In this document: positions 46,501 to 59,200 of the stretch, one piece after another
How positions within the stretch are numbered: position 1 is the stretch's first letter
Layout of the letters: each line of letters opens with the position of its first letter
Assembly (NCBI GenBank): GCA_034406715.1
Contig: CP137875.1
Location: 310,001-374,000 of the forward strand
Origin: Rhodotorula mucilaginosa
Taxonomy: Eukaryota; Basidiomycota; Microbotryomycetes; Sporidiobolales; Sporidiobolaceae
DNA: 64,000 bases
Reading direction: 5' to 3'
Notes under the pieces: model-generated
Seen by the model: the letters and a program-made list of their open reading frames with translations, nothing else
Databases searched by the model: none
What the model was told of the DNA's origin: nothing
Made by a program: the position numbers and the translations under genes

Positions 46501-47189
46501 GTTGGTCAAGACGAAGCCGATCGAGTCGTGCAAGTTGCCGCCCGGGCCGGGGTCGTCTCCGACGGGGAGGTGATCTCGCGTCATGCCGCTGAGGTAGTGC
46601 CGCAAGAAGAGACCGCGGGTCGGGTGTTGGACTCCGCGCGCCATCTCCATCATGTCCTTCATGACTTCCTTTACTGGCGCACCGGGAATCGACATGTAGA
46701 CGGCGCCGACGGTGATCATGAGGTACAGACGCGGGACAATGTTGCCGGCGTACTGAACCAACTCGTACAAGTCGGCGAGGTGGTGTTTCCCGGTCGTGTG
46801 GGCGTCATAGAGGTACGAAGAGAGGTGTCGCAACGCATCAAACACGGCCATGTCTGAGTGGAGCGCGGGAGGGGTCAGTCCCAAAGTCACACTCTCGGAG
46901 CGAAGAGGATGGGGACGGACAGAGTTCGTAGTACTGCTTTGGCGAGAGGGACGAGGTGCGCAACTCTGCGAGCATAGTCGACGCTGCCTTGAGAGCATTC
47001 ATGATCTCGTCCGCGTCCTGTTTCCCTTGGGGTCAAGGTCAGCGTGGCCCCACTTTGGATGACTGCGAGGAGGAGGTGCAAACTGACGAGGCATCGCCGG
47101 AGTTGGGCGGTCTGGACAGAGACATTCCCGAGCGCTTCTTGCAAGTGCCGGTCCTCGGACCCGATCGAGTGGATCGAAGCAGGCGCCAT
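43576..47189 (-). CDS. VPS35: VPS35 retromer subunit
   Basis: Start at 47189 ([10 protein letters not shown]). First exons 47189-47088, 47017-46921 and 46853-46255 join in phase to give '[17 protein letters not shown]', '[20 protein letters not shown]' and '[19 protein letters not shown]'. The VPS26-binding signature '[14 protein letters not shown]' and '[20 protein letters not shown]' are present. Later exons hold '[20 protein letters not shown]', the alpha-solenoid, and a C-terminal '[18 protein letters not shown]'. VPS35 is the cargo-binding scaffold of the retromer, recycling receptors from endosomes to the Golgi. A charged Arg/Glu/Gln-rich insertion (about 45870-46000) interrupts the solenoid. 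At least seven introns are visible; edges of the later ones are approximate. Confidence 0.93.
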
Positions 47190-48601
47190 CCTCTTCTCAA
47201 GGCGTCACCTCGCCGAGACCAAGTCGAGTCCGGGTCGGTTGGCGGCAGCGAGGGGAGAGCTGGCTCAGTCGCCCGGTCGTCTAGCGGGACGGGGGGGGGA
47301 TTTCAGCGAGTATCAAGACTGTAGTTCGGTTAGAGCGCTATGCAGGCGAGCGAGCGAGAGAGTCGGCTGCGGCGGGGGGTTTTCACGTCGCAATTGTATT
47401 CCTCATTACTAATTCGCACTATTCAATCTGTTGTTTTCGGCTCGCTGTTTTTGCCTCTCGCAATGACCCGCTATAGTACAGCATATCTGGCAAACGGTAA
47501 ACCAGACACTAGCGCACGAGAGCCCCTTTCCCAGAAACCGTCGGGTCCTAGCGATAGGTCGCGAGCCCCGTCGCTTTTTCGCGGCACGAGCCAACTGGGT
47601 CACCGTCTCTACCCTCTTCGGCGCACTTCCAGATCAGGGCACCCTGCGCTCTCATCGGTTTGCGAAGTGAGTCAGCTCGTGATGCCCGAATTGTCAGCAG
47701 TGGCGGGCACTGTGGACCAGCCAGGATCGCCAGAGCGAAAATCGACGCGAGGGAGGAGAGTCTCGAGCGTCTGATCAAGGTCGCGGACCTGCCATACTCA
47801 ACGTATACCGAGCAAAAGTGCTTGTGCTGTCTATGTTGGCTGACTCCGGAGCGGCGTATGAAGTAGCGCTTTAGACTGGGCCAGCTTTTTTCGGAACTCG
47901 CTCGCCGCTGGGCTCGACCTCGGGCGCGTTTCGACTCTGGCGTGCTGTTCTGCTGATCGATAGCAGGAATGGTGTCGTGAGAGCGTCAACGCGATGTACC
48001 GTCGAGCGAGATGAGCTGCAATCCGCCACTCTTCGGACCATCGCAGCATGGACGAGGAAAGGGAGCTCCTCTCTCCAGTGTCACAACGTGTTGCGCGATA
48101 GCTTGAAAGCGGCGTTACCGAGTCGAATACACGTAGCAAAAGTAGCACTCCGAATTGGCGCAGTAGACGCCTGCCGACCGACTTGATAGACAGGACACCG
48201 ACTGGTCGGAATCAAGGTCAACCCATCATGGCGAGGAGAGGAGCGGCAGACCGCATGTCGGGTCCTCGTGCTCTGTCGTGCTGCACGCCATGGCTCTCGT
48301 TCGATCCTGTTTATACGAGCGATGGGTGGAGCTGTCGGCAGAGCGGCGGGGGATGGGGCTGGCACCGCACAAAGCCCGGAGCAGCGGCAGCGCGAGCGTG
48401 TCGAGTCAAACAGGACCGCGTGCACTTGTATGCTCGTCAGCACCCTCTGTCGCCATGGTCGGTCCAGTAGTCGAGTCTATGCGCGAGCAAGGCGAATTCG
48501 AGGTGCTTCCGCGCGAGAATCTTCATCATCGACGAAACCACACGGCAATCCTTTGTCTCTGTACAGTACAGCAGTCTTCCAGAGCTAATCAGTCCGGCAA
48601 G
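47190..48601. other. long divergent intergenic region VPS35 / eIF2D
   Basis: 1.4 kb, the longest gene-free stretch in the window. I saw no coding exon with family motifs and no tRNA. AT-richer patches lie at 47395-47470. A pyrimidine-containing leader precedes the eIF2D ATG at 48602. An unannotated ncRNA or long 5' UTRs are possible. Confidence 0.45.
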
Positions 48602-51327
48602 ATGGCCTTCAAGCGACCGTTCCACGCCCAGTCGCGCACCCCAGTCCGCTCGAGCGACTTGCGGCGACTCCGCGACGCCCTCGCCTCGCAATTCACCGCG
48701 TTGGCAGACCAGCCCGACGCCTTGAAGCGATTGACGGCCGACCTGCAAGTGTGCAAAGCGACGACGCATCTCGACGAACCCTGCACGCTCTACACCGCTC
48801 CGAACGGGGACCCCCGCTTCTTCAAACTCGAGGACCAGGCGCCTCCTCTCCTCGTTCCGACCTGTTACGCCACCGACCTCGTCCCCGCCGGAACTCTGCT
48901 CCCCGTCCTCGGAACCGCAGAACCAGTCGTCCAGAATCTCATCTCCGGTTCAGCCCTCTTTGCCGCCGGCGTCTCGCCCTCTCACCTCGCCCACCTCGCC
49001 GCTCAAACTTCACCCCCCGTCAGAGCAGGCGACCTCGTCGGAATCACGGTCGCTTCAGATCCGACGCAGCGGATCGTCGCGGTCGGTTACCTCGCCGCCG
49101 ACCCGAAAGACATCCAGCAGCTGCAGGAACAAGACAAGGGCGGCCGCGCCGTCCTCACCTTGCACGCTCGCGGCGACTTTCTCTGGCAATCCGGTTCCAA
49201 GGTTGACGCGCCCCTGCCGGAACCTCAAGTCCGAAAGGCCGATAATGGAGGAGGCAACGACGCGTTGGCGGACCGACTGGCAGCGACTTCGCTCAGCAGG
49301 TCGCCGTCGTCTGCATCTTCCTCCGCCGCGTCCACCTCCGCACCCGCACCCGCCGAACCGTCTCGCAAGCAGAAAAAGGGCAAGGACAAGAAGGAACGGC
49401 ATGGTGGCAAGAATGGTCTCGTTCCGGTCGACGCGGAGGAGGAGGAGCAACCTGCAGCAGACGAGACCCGCGAATCAGTCACCGCCGCCGCCGCCGCCGA
49501 GTTGACTCCCGCCGAGATCGACACGATCCTAATCAACGCCCTCCTCCTCGCCATCTCGACCTCCCCCGCGCTCCAAAAACCCGCCACTTTCCCCCTCTCG
49601 GCCTCGTCCCTCTACTCCTCCTATATCCTCCCCTCCCGTCCCGCCTCTCCACCCTCTCACGCCACCGTCGAGATCAAGAAATCGTCCTTCAAGAAACTGG
49701 ACCGGTTTGTCAAACAGGCGGTCAAGAAGGGTTACCTGACGGCCAAAGAACTGAAAAAGGGAACGGGCGAATGGATCGTCACGAGCGTCGAGGGTCGACA
49801 TCCCGATGCGGAAAAAGTTCCGAGGTACAAGACGGTCGCCGAGGCTGCTGCTTCTGCTGCTTCTGCTGGCGGAAACGACCCTTCGACAGCGTCAACTTCC
49901 GCGACGACGGCAGGGGGCGAAACGTCCACTTCGTCTGCGGGGGCGGCGGCGGCGACGGCAGGAGCAGGAGGAGCGGGAGCAGGCGGCGTCCAGGTTCGCG
50001 AACTGTGGAAGTTGAGCGGAGATGGCGTCAAAGAGTTGTTCCGGAGCGTGCCGCACGAACGGTGAGTTGAGTTCATCGAGTCGTCTATTCACGTTGCGCC
50101 ATGATAGTCTCGTCGGGACAGTTTATTCTGTCCTCGAGTTGTATTCATGTCGCTAAGCGTAGACGACCAAGCGCTGACACTCAAAAGAAACACATGCCCA
50201 TCAGCCCGCCTCACGACCTCTACACGACTGCAGACCTCTCTTCCCTCCTCCGGAAATACACCGACTCGCACGCCCTCTCCCACCCTTCCCACCGCTCCCT
50301 CCTCCTCATCCACCCCTCTGCGTCCCCAACTCCGGACAAACTCTCCCCCGAACAACAAGCCGGAATCGCTTTACTGGCGCGGTGCGTGTGCAAGAAGGGG
50401 GAAGATCCAAGAGAGGTTGGGAGGGAGAAAGGGTCGCCGGGGTGTGTGAGTCGGGAGGAGGCGCTGAAACGGATCAGGAAGGAAGGGTGTACGGGTTATT
50501 GGGGGATGGTGAAGCCCGGGCAGGTCGACGAGGTTGTCAAGTACGTCAGCAGTAGGAAGGGCGTTCCTTCTTTCAAGCGGGCGAGGCGAGCGAGCACAAA
50601 GACTTTGCCTTGCCGCCTGATGCGAATAGGCGACCTTGCGCTGACGCCGTTTTTTCACCCCTAACAGGAAAGGAAGTCCGCCGACAATCAAGGTCGCGAT
50701 CAAGAATGTTGGGAAACGCCAAGTCACCCTCATCTCCGGTACGTCGTGGTCCGCCTCTGTCGCCCTCCAGAGTCCGCTACAGAACTTTGGGTCTGCCTAG
50801 ACGGTTCTCGACTTACAAGAGATTCTGAAGACGGCGTAGTATTGAGGCTGACCACGACATTTCCTTTTTTCCTGCCTGATGATCCGGCTCGGATCGACAC
50901 AGGACACGAACCGTGGGACTTGTTCACTTCGGAAGAACTCGCCGAGAAGCTCAAGCACGCCAGTGCCAGTTCCACCTCGAGTCAGTCTCTCTCTCTTCCG
51001 CCCTATTTGCAACGTGCTCTCGGGAAGGTACGCGAGAGTGACGCTTCTCTCGCCATGTTTCACGAAACGCAGTTCAACCGCTCGCCGGCTCCGCCAAGAA
51101 GGGACAGACCCCCAAGGTCGAGATCATGTGCCAAGGTGAGTGCCCTGCCACGACAAGAACAGTGTCTGCAGTGCGCGAGTGCTGGCTCTCGCACCCGCTC
51201 AGACTCCCCCGTTTCTTCAACGTGAACGCCCACAGGAACGCACGACGCGCTCGTCACCAAGTTGCTCACGGCGTACGGCGTGCCGAAGTCGTACATCGAA
51301 GTGGATCTGAGCAAGAGCAAGAAGTAG
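48602..51327 (+). CDS. TMA64: eIF2D/ligatin homologue (TMA64)
   Basis: Six exons (48602-50061, 50163-50540, 50668-50738, 50903-50980, 51073-51135, 51236-51327) give 713 aa with consistent phases. The N-terminus MAFKRPFHAQSRTPVRSSD is a hallmark of eIF2D. Next come the PUA-type region ('LVGITVASDPTQRIVAVGYL'), a basic Lys-rich linker, and a SWIB/MDM2-like part ('KKSSFKKLDRFVKQAVKKGY'). The C-terminal SUI1 domain reads 'PPTIKVAIKNVGKRQVTLIS', 'EPWDLFTSEELAEKLKHAS', 'KVEIMCQGTHDALVTKLL' and 'YGVPKSYIEVDLS'. eIF2D delivers initiator tRNA without GTP and recycles 40S subunits. Two acceptors were chosen from frame logic: TAG at 50161-50162 and the GTCAGT donor after 50980. Confidence 0.92.
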
Positions 51328-51660
51328 CGGTATGGCGTGTGCCGCAACTCTTTCCACAGTCAAGTCCTTTCCCGCGACGCCAGACTTGCAGCGTCGAGCG
51401 ACTCGCAGAACTGTGCACAGGCCACCACTCTCGGGCTCTCTCCACGTCACCAGGAAGCACAAGAAAGTATTGACTGATTATGAACAGTTTGTATGTGTTG
51501 GTTCGCTTCGCTTCGTACGAGCTGCGGTGCCTCCTCGGAAACTACGCCGGGGTATCTCGATCCGTCCCTTCCTTCCCAGTCACCATCCTTCCTGGTTCGT
51601 TTGTTGGAGATAAGATTGGGGCCCGCGAGAGAGAGAGAAGCCTGGAGTTGGTGTGCGATT
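51328..51660. other. convergent 3' region, eIF2D / BAP31-like gene
   Basis: 333 bp between two convergent stops, holding the 3' UTRs. A locally AT-richer segment at about 51465-51495 may carry polyadenylation signals. No gene seen. Confidence 0.4.
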
Positions 51661-52768
51661 TTACTCGTTCTTCTTCTCGACCGCCGGCTTGACCTTTGCC
51701 TTCTCGATGTTTTGCACGCTCTCCTTCTCCGTCGCCGGGACGGCCTTGGCGTGCTCGGCGCTGCCGGCTTGGGCTTTGATGATGGCGAGCTCTTCCTGCG
51801 CCTTGATCAGGTCGAGGACGAGCGAGTAGGTGCGCGAGAGGATCAGGGAGAGGACGAGGCACGAGCCGTGCAAGTAAAAGTTGCGCTCTGTGCGTGGAGG
51901 ATTTCATGGACGACGAGGTGGGGTCAGGTGGTGGCCTTTGTGTCACGTTGTGCGCCCACGGAATCCCTGACACGAGCCGACGCACCAGAGAGGAACTTGC
52001 GGCTGCGGAAGTCGGACTGGGTTCGCATGTCCGGAACAGCGCCCGGTCCACCGGCCGTTGCGGTGCTGCATCACAAGTGTGAGAGTCAGTCAAGGGTGCC
52101 TCCGATCTAGACCTTGCTTGGCCGCAGAGATGCCCATGCAATCGTCAAGAGGGCAAGAGTCGCGTTGACCGACTCACAATTCCTTCTCACGGTGGATCTT
52201 GAGCATCTGGTTCACGGCGTCGACAAACATCAGAGCGATGAAGATGAAGGTGATCTTGAGACCATATTGGATCTGTCATGCGTCGATAATACGGCGGTCA
52301 GTGTCCGGAACGAGCCAGAAAAGAGCTAGCGTTTTTGGCCGCAGCAGGACGAGGAGGGAAAACGTGGCGGACCTGGGCGATGATTTCTGCGCATGTCATG
52401 TGGTCAACTAGGGTTCACGTCATCTCAACAAGGAGGGGCAGACTCACGGCTCTCGGCAATCGCTTTGAAGAGGGCACGACGCCAGGTGAACGGCAGGGGG
52501 ACCTGTTCACGTCACGAATGCGTCAGTCGTGTCCCGTGAAGTTCGCCTACATGCATCCGGGCAAGGGCCGCTCTAGACAACGCTGTCGTGTCTTCTGTGG
52601 GCCCGGAAGTGGGCTGGAAGGCGAGGCACGCACGATGAGGATGCCGAACGTGATAAGTTCGAGGACGAGGATGCCAAAAGCGATGAGGTTCTGGATCTGG
52701 AAGGGGCGGCAGGAGACATTAGCTCAGGGTACGTTTGAACCCCAGTGTATGGCTCCACTCACTGCCAT
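51661..52768 (-). CDS. BAP31/YET-family ER membrane protein
   Basis: Seven exons (52768-52763, 52696-52634, 52502-52448, 52386-52373, 52272-52178, 52065-51986, 51887-51661) give 179 aa with all phases consistent. Three hydrophobic segments fit the family: 'LIAFGILVLELITFGILIV', 'ITFIFIALMFVDAVNQM' and 'LHGSCLVLSLILSRTYSLV'. The diagnostic 'FVDAVNQMLKI' and 'RNFYLHGSCLVLSLILSRTY' match BAP31 and yeast YET1/YET3. A cytosolic coiled-coil-like Ala/Lys/Glu tail ends KKNE, a KKxx ER-retrieval signal. The expected role is ER cargo sorting and quality control with the translocon. Odd features are a 6-nt first coding exon (ATG GCA) and a 14-nt internal exon. Confidence 0.88.
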
Positions 52769-53263
52769 TGCAAGTGAGTAGGCGAGCGTCTGCAGGTGCG
52801 GTGAAGAGGGAGTCGAGGTGGGGAGTTGTGTCGTGTCGAGCTGCGGACCAGACCGAGGAACAGGTCAGCGTGGGAAGTTCCAGACCGATGCAGTCGTTAC
52901 CTCTGAAGAACTCACAGTTCCGAATGCTCCCGGAAGTGGTGTGGGAAGGGAGAAAGAAGCGCAGACGCCGCGTTCCGCTGTCGATGACGACGGCGCTTTC
53001 GCGCTCGAGGGCCGAATTGATCAGGGGCGACGCATCAGCCTCAAAGCACACGCGCACGCACAGCTAGGCGCTGCTTAAACAGCGCATCCCCTCATCATGC
53101 ACGGGCTCAAATCCCCTCCGCCATATGCAGGTTTAGTTTCTTTCGCGAGCATGTTTCCCCCTGACCGATCCGCAGCCATTCTCTCTCGAGTCTCGCCGCG
53201 ACTTGGGATGCAAAGATTGATGCACGAGATGTAGCAGGGAGATTACCGATGGCCGAGGAGATG
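52769..53263. other. intergenic, BAP31-like promoter and MMS22 3' flank
   Basis: 495 bp. It carries the promoter of the BAP31-like gene and, near 53264, the end of the MMS22 transcript. A string at 53104-53116 resembles a tRNA T-loop but has no matching tRNA body. Confidence 0.45.
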
Positions 53264-56200
53264 CTACGCGGTGGCGGCGCGGAGAGTCCGCATGTCCGGT
53301 AAGCTGATCTCGTCGAAAGGGCCTCGCTTCCCGGGCTGTCCAGCAGGTCCAGGAGGCGTGCTCCCCGCTGCAGCAAGCGCAGCCAGGACACCCCGGACAA
53401 AGGCAGCATACGAGCGGCGGTTGGTCTCGTCTTGGATGGCCTGTCAAGTTGCGTGGTCAATCTCCTGCAAGCGGGAGTAGCCCAGCCAAAGTAAGGATGA
53501 CGAAAAACTCACCCCGAGGTTGTCGCGCATCGAGGCCAGCATCCCGCGCAAGAGGTTCATGACCTGCATCCGAGTGACGCTCGGCCGGATCGGCGCGGCT
53601 CCAGGACGATGCAAGAGCTGGGCCGTGGAAGGCGGCTGTTGCAGGGCGGCGCTATTGGCCGCGAATCGGGCCCCGTTGGTAAAGACGACTGTATTGTTTG
53701 ATGCCTCCGGAGTCAACAAACCAAGCAGCCGCGCTCGCGACGGAGAATCGACGCACCTTTCAAGACGTCGAGACGCTTGTCGAGAAGATCCAGCTGCTCG
53801 ACCTCGTACTTCCCAGTCTCGATCTCGCGGCTGAAAGGCAAATCGGCGAGCAAAGGCGATGGCGACTCGGCATTCAACATAGCTGTCGTGAGCGTGTGCT
53901 GAGCAGAGAGTCGACGCGCGACGATCGAATCGAACCAGATCTCGAGAATGTCACCGGAGAAAACCTGTTGTCCCGGCGCACGTCAACATCGATCAGCAGA
54001 ACGAGCGCAGGGTCGACCAAGCAGGCGAACGTTGGGGCACGCACGGTCTGAGTTGCCGGATCGTGCTTGATCATCTCGGTGACGAGGAAGAGGCCGATAT
54101 CGCGTCTCCTGACCGGATCACTCAGCCGCTTCCACGACTGAGTCCCGTACTGCAGATACGGCTTCCAGTCCTGCAGTGAAGTCGAGATCAGCGTAGCTTC
54201 CAAGTCTAAGTCTCTGGGTTTGAGCATACCGTCACTCCGTTGTCGACCGCCACCGCGAGGCAGCGTGCCCACGCCGACACAGCGTACTGGGCATAAGTGG
54301 TCCGGTCGCTGATGGTCGGTCCGCTCGTCGATGTGTCAGCCAGAATGTTGGACACGAGCCGGAAGAACGCCGGGATGATCGTGGACTTGAGGAGCTGCGG
54401 ACAAGGTATTGCCTTCGTCTTAGCCCACCCCGCAGCGAGACGTCAGGTCGGGAAGACGGCAGCGCGCGCACCTCCGCAGTTGCCTTGTCCTTGGTTTTCA
54501 GATCCGCTCGAGGGTCTCCCGGAGTCTCCACCACACCAAGCAGCGCATTGAGCGCCGGATCGTCAAAGTCAAAGTCGAGTCCGCCATAGTCGTCCTGGGA
54601 TTCTCCGTTCCCGTTCCCGGCATCGGCGGCCGCAAGCGCAGCGGAAGGCGGAGGAGCCAACGCAGCATGGCGTACGTCCAGGAAGCACTCGATCGTCTTG
54701 ATGGTCTCGCGACCGATCATCGGGTCCAGCGCGAGCGGGCTGTCGAGGAGATGGGAGGTCCAGGCTGCACAGGAAGGTGGGGTCAATCGCTGGCGAGTCT
54801 TTGACGGGGCAAGAGTAGCGGCGAACGGACCTGGGTCCAGCAACGCAAGGTCCGGAAAGTCGGGGTTGGACGCGCCGGATCTTTTCCAGCGCATGATGAG
54901 CTGGATTGACCGAAGCGCCATCGTGAGCAGGACAGCACGCTGCCAAAGCGGGTCGCCCTGTCCAGTCGGGCGCGCATCCTCCTTGCGCAAAGCCTTGCGG
55001 CGCGCGCGCTCGACATCAACATACTCGGACTTGAGCACGGCGACCATCTCGGCGAGCCATGCTACGACTGGCGTGATGGGGAGATCGCAGTGGCGGAATG
55101 CGAGACCAAAGTAGAGCGCCGCGCGGATGCAGGTTCGACGCGCTTCCTCGTCCGTGTCGGCAAAGACGACTAGTCGGCGCGCATGATCGAGCCGTTGCGC
55201 TGCGGCTGGTGGGTGGATGACGGCGAAGGCGAGGTGGAGCGAGAGATGGTTCGTAAGGACAGATGATCCGCGTGCGAGCTCGAGCGAGTGCCGGTTCCAC
55301 GAGGAAGAGACCATCGGGGTCAGGCGCAGGAAGAGCCTGGTGAGCTGCGCCCCTCGCTTGCGCCGCTCTGCGTCCGTGGTCGCGGGAAAATTGTCGCACG
55401 CCGCGATGACGATCTTGAGAAAGATTGCGAAAGCCGTGTCCTGCTTCGGATCCAGAGGCGCGTGTCCGAACTCGACGATGTCCTGCAGAAAGGCCGGAAA
55501 GTCGCCTGCCGTCTCGGTGCTCAAGTCCGAAAGCCGTCGCGCGCTCAAAAGTTCGAACAGGCGATTCAGAAGATCGTCTCGGATGTCGATGTTCCAGTTC
55601 CACCGCTCGATAAAGTTCAGGCACCGGGCGAAAAGCGTCCAGAGGTATCGATCGCGGCGAGAGATGGCGGTACTGGACAGGCTGCTGTCGGATTTGGCCA
55701 GCGCACTCGCCGATAGGCCGTCGAGCGTCTTGAGCACGACAGGCCAATGGGCAGGGAGCCGTGGAACCGAGACCGACATGCCGGCCGGGGTGAATTGCGA
55801 CACGGCCGAGAGAAGGACGGCAGTGTAGCTCAAGACTTCGCCTCGAACGGGTCCTCTGCGCGCCTGTTCGGAAAGAGATGCCTCCGTTTCCTCGAGAACG
55901 GCTCGCCAGAGTCCGTCTGTACTGAGACCCGCGTCGGCCCACGGACCGACGTTCGTAGCCAACGAGACGAGGCCGAGCCAGATTTCAACGCTCGTGTCGG
56001 TGATGGTCGCCTGGGCGAGAGAAGCCGCTTTGAGCGTCTTGACGGTGCGCTCGAGCCCGTATCGGATCAACAGGCGGATCAGGTGCGTGACTTCAGCGCG
56101 CAGTCGGTCGAGTACTGGACCCGTGTCTTGGCGATGACTGCGGATCGTCAGATCGAGTTGGTACCAAGCTAGTTCGAGGCAAGCCAGGCGATAACGCCTC

Positions 56201-59200
56201 GAGGTCGTCGGCGAGTCGTGCACGTCCTTCAGGCGCGTGTCGAGCCGGTCGAGGTGGAACGCAAGCGCCTTGGCGACGCGGGCGACGTCGATCGTAGACT
56301 GGCACGAATCCAACCAGCGACCGACGAACTGCAAAGCTCGTTGCGGACCTGTTTCGCTGTCGTCCTCGGCTTCGTCGTAAGCGATTGCTCGCAGTGCGGC
56401 ATAAACGCCATCGACAACGGTCGGCAGCATCGCCACAAGGGTTTCGGCGTCGTCCTCTGCCGCCAGAGTGATCCCGAAGACGTCGCACGAGCCGCTGTTC
56501 GAGGCGGTCTCGTCCTTGCGAACGAGCGACAAGAGATGGCCGTTGCTGACGAAGGAACCGGACCGCTCGATCCGCAGTCCGGACGGCAGTCGCTTGAAGT
56601 CAAAATCGTACGAAAATTTGCCGAAGGATGACCAGACCTCGCCGGCGCCGCTCTCTGCCTGCACAGGCGGGATGTCGGCCAAACGTACGCCGGCGTTGTT
56701 CGTCGGTTCGGCAACATGCGCTCGTGCCGCAGGCGTGGCAGCCGGTCCGTCGTCAGGGCCCGAATCGGGTGCATCATGGCGCAAACCAGCGCAAGAGAAG
56801 ATCGCCTCGTCCGTGTCGAGCGGAATCGCGCGCGTTCGTCGCTTAGGTGCTCCTGCACCTGTAGCACGCCCGTTGCCGGGTACGACGGTGATCCCCTCGG
56901 GTGGTCGGGATCCCTTGGAGCGTTTTCGCTTCCGGTGAGACGACTCTTTGTCACCCCGTCGATCCGCATGCGCGCCGGAGGTTTTGGTGGACCTCTTCGG
57001 CTTGTTGGACTTGGGCGGCCTCTTTGCGCGCTTGAGGAAGCGATCGACAATGTCCTCGTTCGCGCCCCCTTGCGCTCGTTGCGGTGCGAACGAGTGCAAC
57101 CACGACGCGACCGCGTCGTTCTCGGCTTCTTCTTCTTCTTCTTGTGCAGCGCCGAGACCGTCGTCCGTCCGATCCGAGTCGGTCCCGCTCTCGTCCGTAA
57201 AGGCATCACCGTCGAACCGGATCGGGTCGTCGAGGAGTCCGGGCGCTTTCCGCTTCTTGGCCAGGTTCCGTTGATGCGCCCTCCGAAGCGCCTCCTCGTC
57301 ACCCGAATTGATCTCGGACCCGTCCGAGTAGTCACTCAGCTGCACCTCCTGCGCCATCAATTTCAAGTCGGCTTCGGCCTTTTTGATAAAAGCGCCGGGC
57401 ATCATCGCGCCGAGGAAGCGCTTGCGCTTGCCGCCGAGTTTGAGTCGAGCAGGTCCGAGATCTTCAGGTCGGAGGGCGTACTCGTCCGGCTCGTTGTCGT
57501 CGGTGCTCGGCTGCTCGGACTCGTCGTCGCTGCGGAAACGGACGCTTGCATCGCCGTTGCTGTCGTCGCTCTCGTCCCCCGACGAGGACACGTCCATCGA
57601 CGGGAGATTCAAGATGTCCTGGTCAAGCGCCGAGCGAGCTGGCGCGCTCTTGCGCAACTTGGCGGATATGTTCGACTTCGTGGTGACGCTCCGCTTCTTC
57701 TTCTTGCTCCTTGAAGCGGCGGAACCCGCCCCATTCGGCGACGACGTGGGCGGCTCGCTGTCCGCTCGAATACGCCGTACAGATGACGATGCACGTCGTC
57801 GATCAGAAGTTCCTGCTCGATCGCCTGTCCGCTTGTCACCGTCATGATTCCGCTTCTTCCTTTTCTTCTGAGGCGATGAAGCAGGGGATGCCGAAGCCGG
57901 TGCGCTCTCAGCTCTGACGCGGCGATGGCGTGGCTTAATTGACGAAGTATCGCGTTCCGTCTCGCTTCCGGAGCAAGAAGAAGAAGCATGAGAGCGAGCG
58001 GTTCGTTTTTTGCTGCGGCGGCGGTCGGAATGGTCGAGGTTCTGCTGATGCTGCTGTTTGGCCTGCTTCGGAACTCGCAACGGTGCTAATCCGGCTTGGT
58101 CGATTCGGGAAGGGCCGTGTCGATGTGGCGAGTATTCTGTAGGTAGGCTGCGAGTCAGTAGACGGTCGACTGGTGGGGGATGAAGCGGGTCAACATACTT
58201 CGCTTCGACGCATTCCCGACCAGGCCGGCAGCAACGGCCTTGTCGAGCCGTTCTTTCCTCCGCGCTTCCCGTTCGAGTAAAGTTGTCCCGTCCTCGCTCT
58301 CGAGCGATTCCGCAAACATCGACGATGACGAGGGTTGGCTCGACGCTCCACCACCACCGGCCTTGGCCTGCCGTCGTTTTCCGCCGTCGCCCTCCTCTTC
58401 GTCATCCACGTACTCCTCCTCATCACTGACTAACCATCCGCCGAGATGATTCTTAGGCCGCAGAGCCTGCAACTCCTTCCTCCTCTTGAGTTCCTCGGGC
58501 GTTTCCCTCGCAGCAGCGGACCGATCGAGCGGGACGACGGCCCCCTCCCAGCCGTTCTTCTCCAACCGGATCTTGTACCGCGCTTGATCGAGCGAGTACG
58601 GTCTGAGTTGGGCGGGTTTGCGAGTCCGGAGGGCGCGGACGCCGGCGGGGAGGAGGGGAGGATCTGGATCGGGAGGGATGACGGGGCTTGGAGATCGCGG
58701 TCTGGGAGGAGGAGAGGAGCGTGCTGCCGGCGAGGGTGACTTGTTGTTGTTGCGCGTTGGAGATACAGCAGATGTTGGTTGTTTCGATGGAGAAAGCTTC
58801 GGAGAGGGTGTCGGGGATGAGAGGGGCGAGAGAGCGGCGGTAGTGGCGACAGGACGAGGTCGTCTCGCTACAAGGTCGAGCACCTCGTCGGACCCATCAG
58901 GCCTGGCAGGCGAGATTACTTTTCCGTGCGAGCGTCTGAGTAGCGCATCCGGATGTGGGAGTGATTCGTCGTCGGCCTGAGGCTCGTTTGGCGCAGGATC
59001 GACGGGAGGCGGACGAAAAGGTGGCTGGTGTGGGGAGGGAGAAGGACCCTTCCTCCGCCTCGGAGTTGCCGAAGACGGTTCAGTCACTGTGCGTGCCTGG
59101 GGTCGGATCGGAGACATGGCAAGCTAGAGTAGCCAGTCCCGTCAGCTTCTCGTGAACCGAGGAGTCCGGGAGACGGAAAACAGGCTGGCTCACCTCGTCG

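Noticed and set aside
47320-47370. String resembling a tRNA D-arm (TAGTTCGGTTAGAGCGC)
   Set aside because: No T-arm or B-box follows at the right distance; followed by a G-run.
53096-53125. tRNA-like T-loop string (GGGCTCAAATCCCC)
   Set aside because: No acceptor, D or anticodon stems could be paired on either strand.
56716-57714. Plus-strand open frame of 332 aa
   Set aside because: Antisense to the low-complexity part of MMS22; no motif.
58155-59117. Separate 320-aa gene upstream of MMS22
   Set aside because: Its end splices in frame to the long MMS22 exon and it carries the Mus7/MMS22 N-terminal motif, so it is the same gene.
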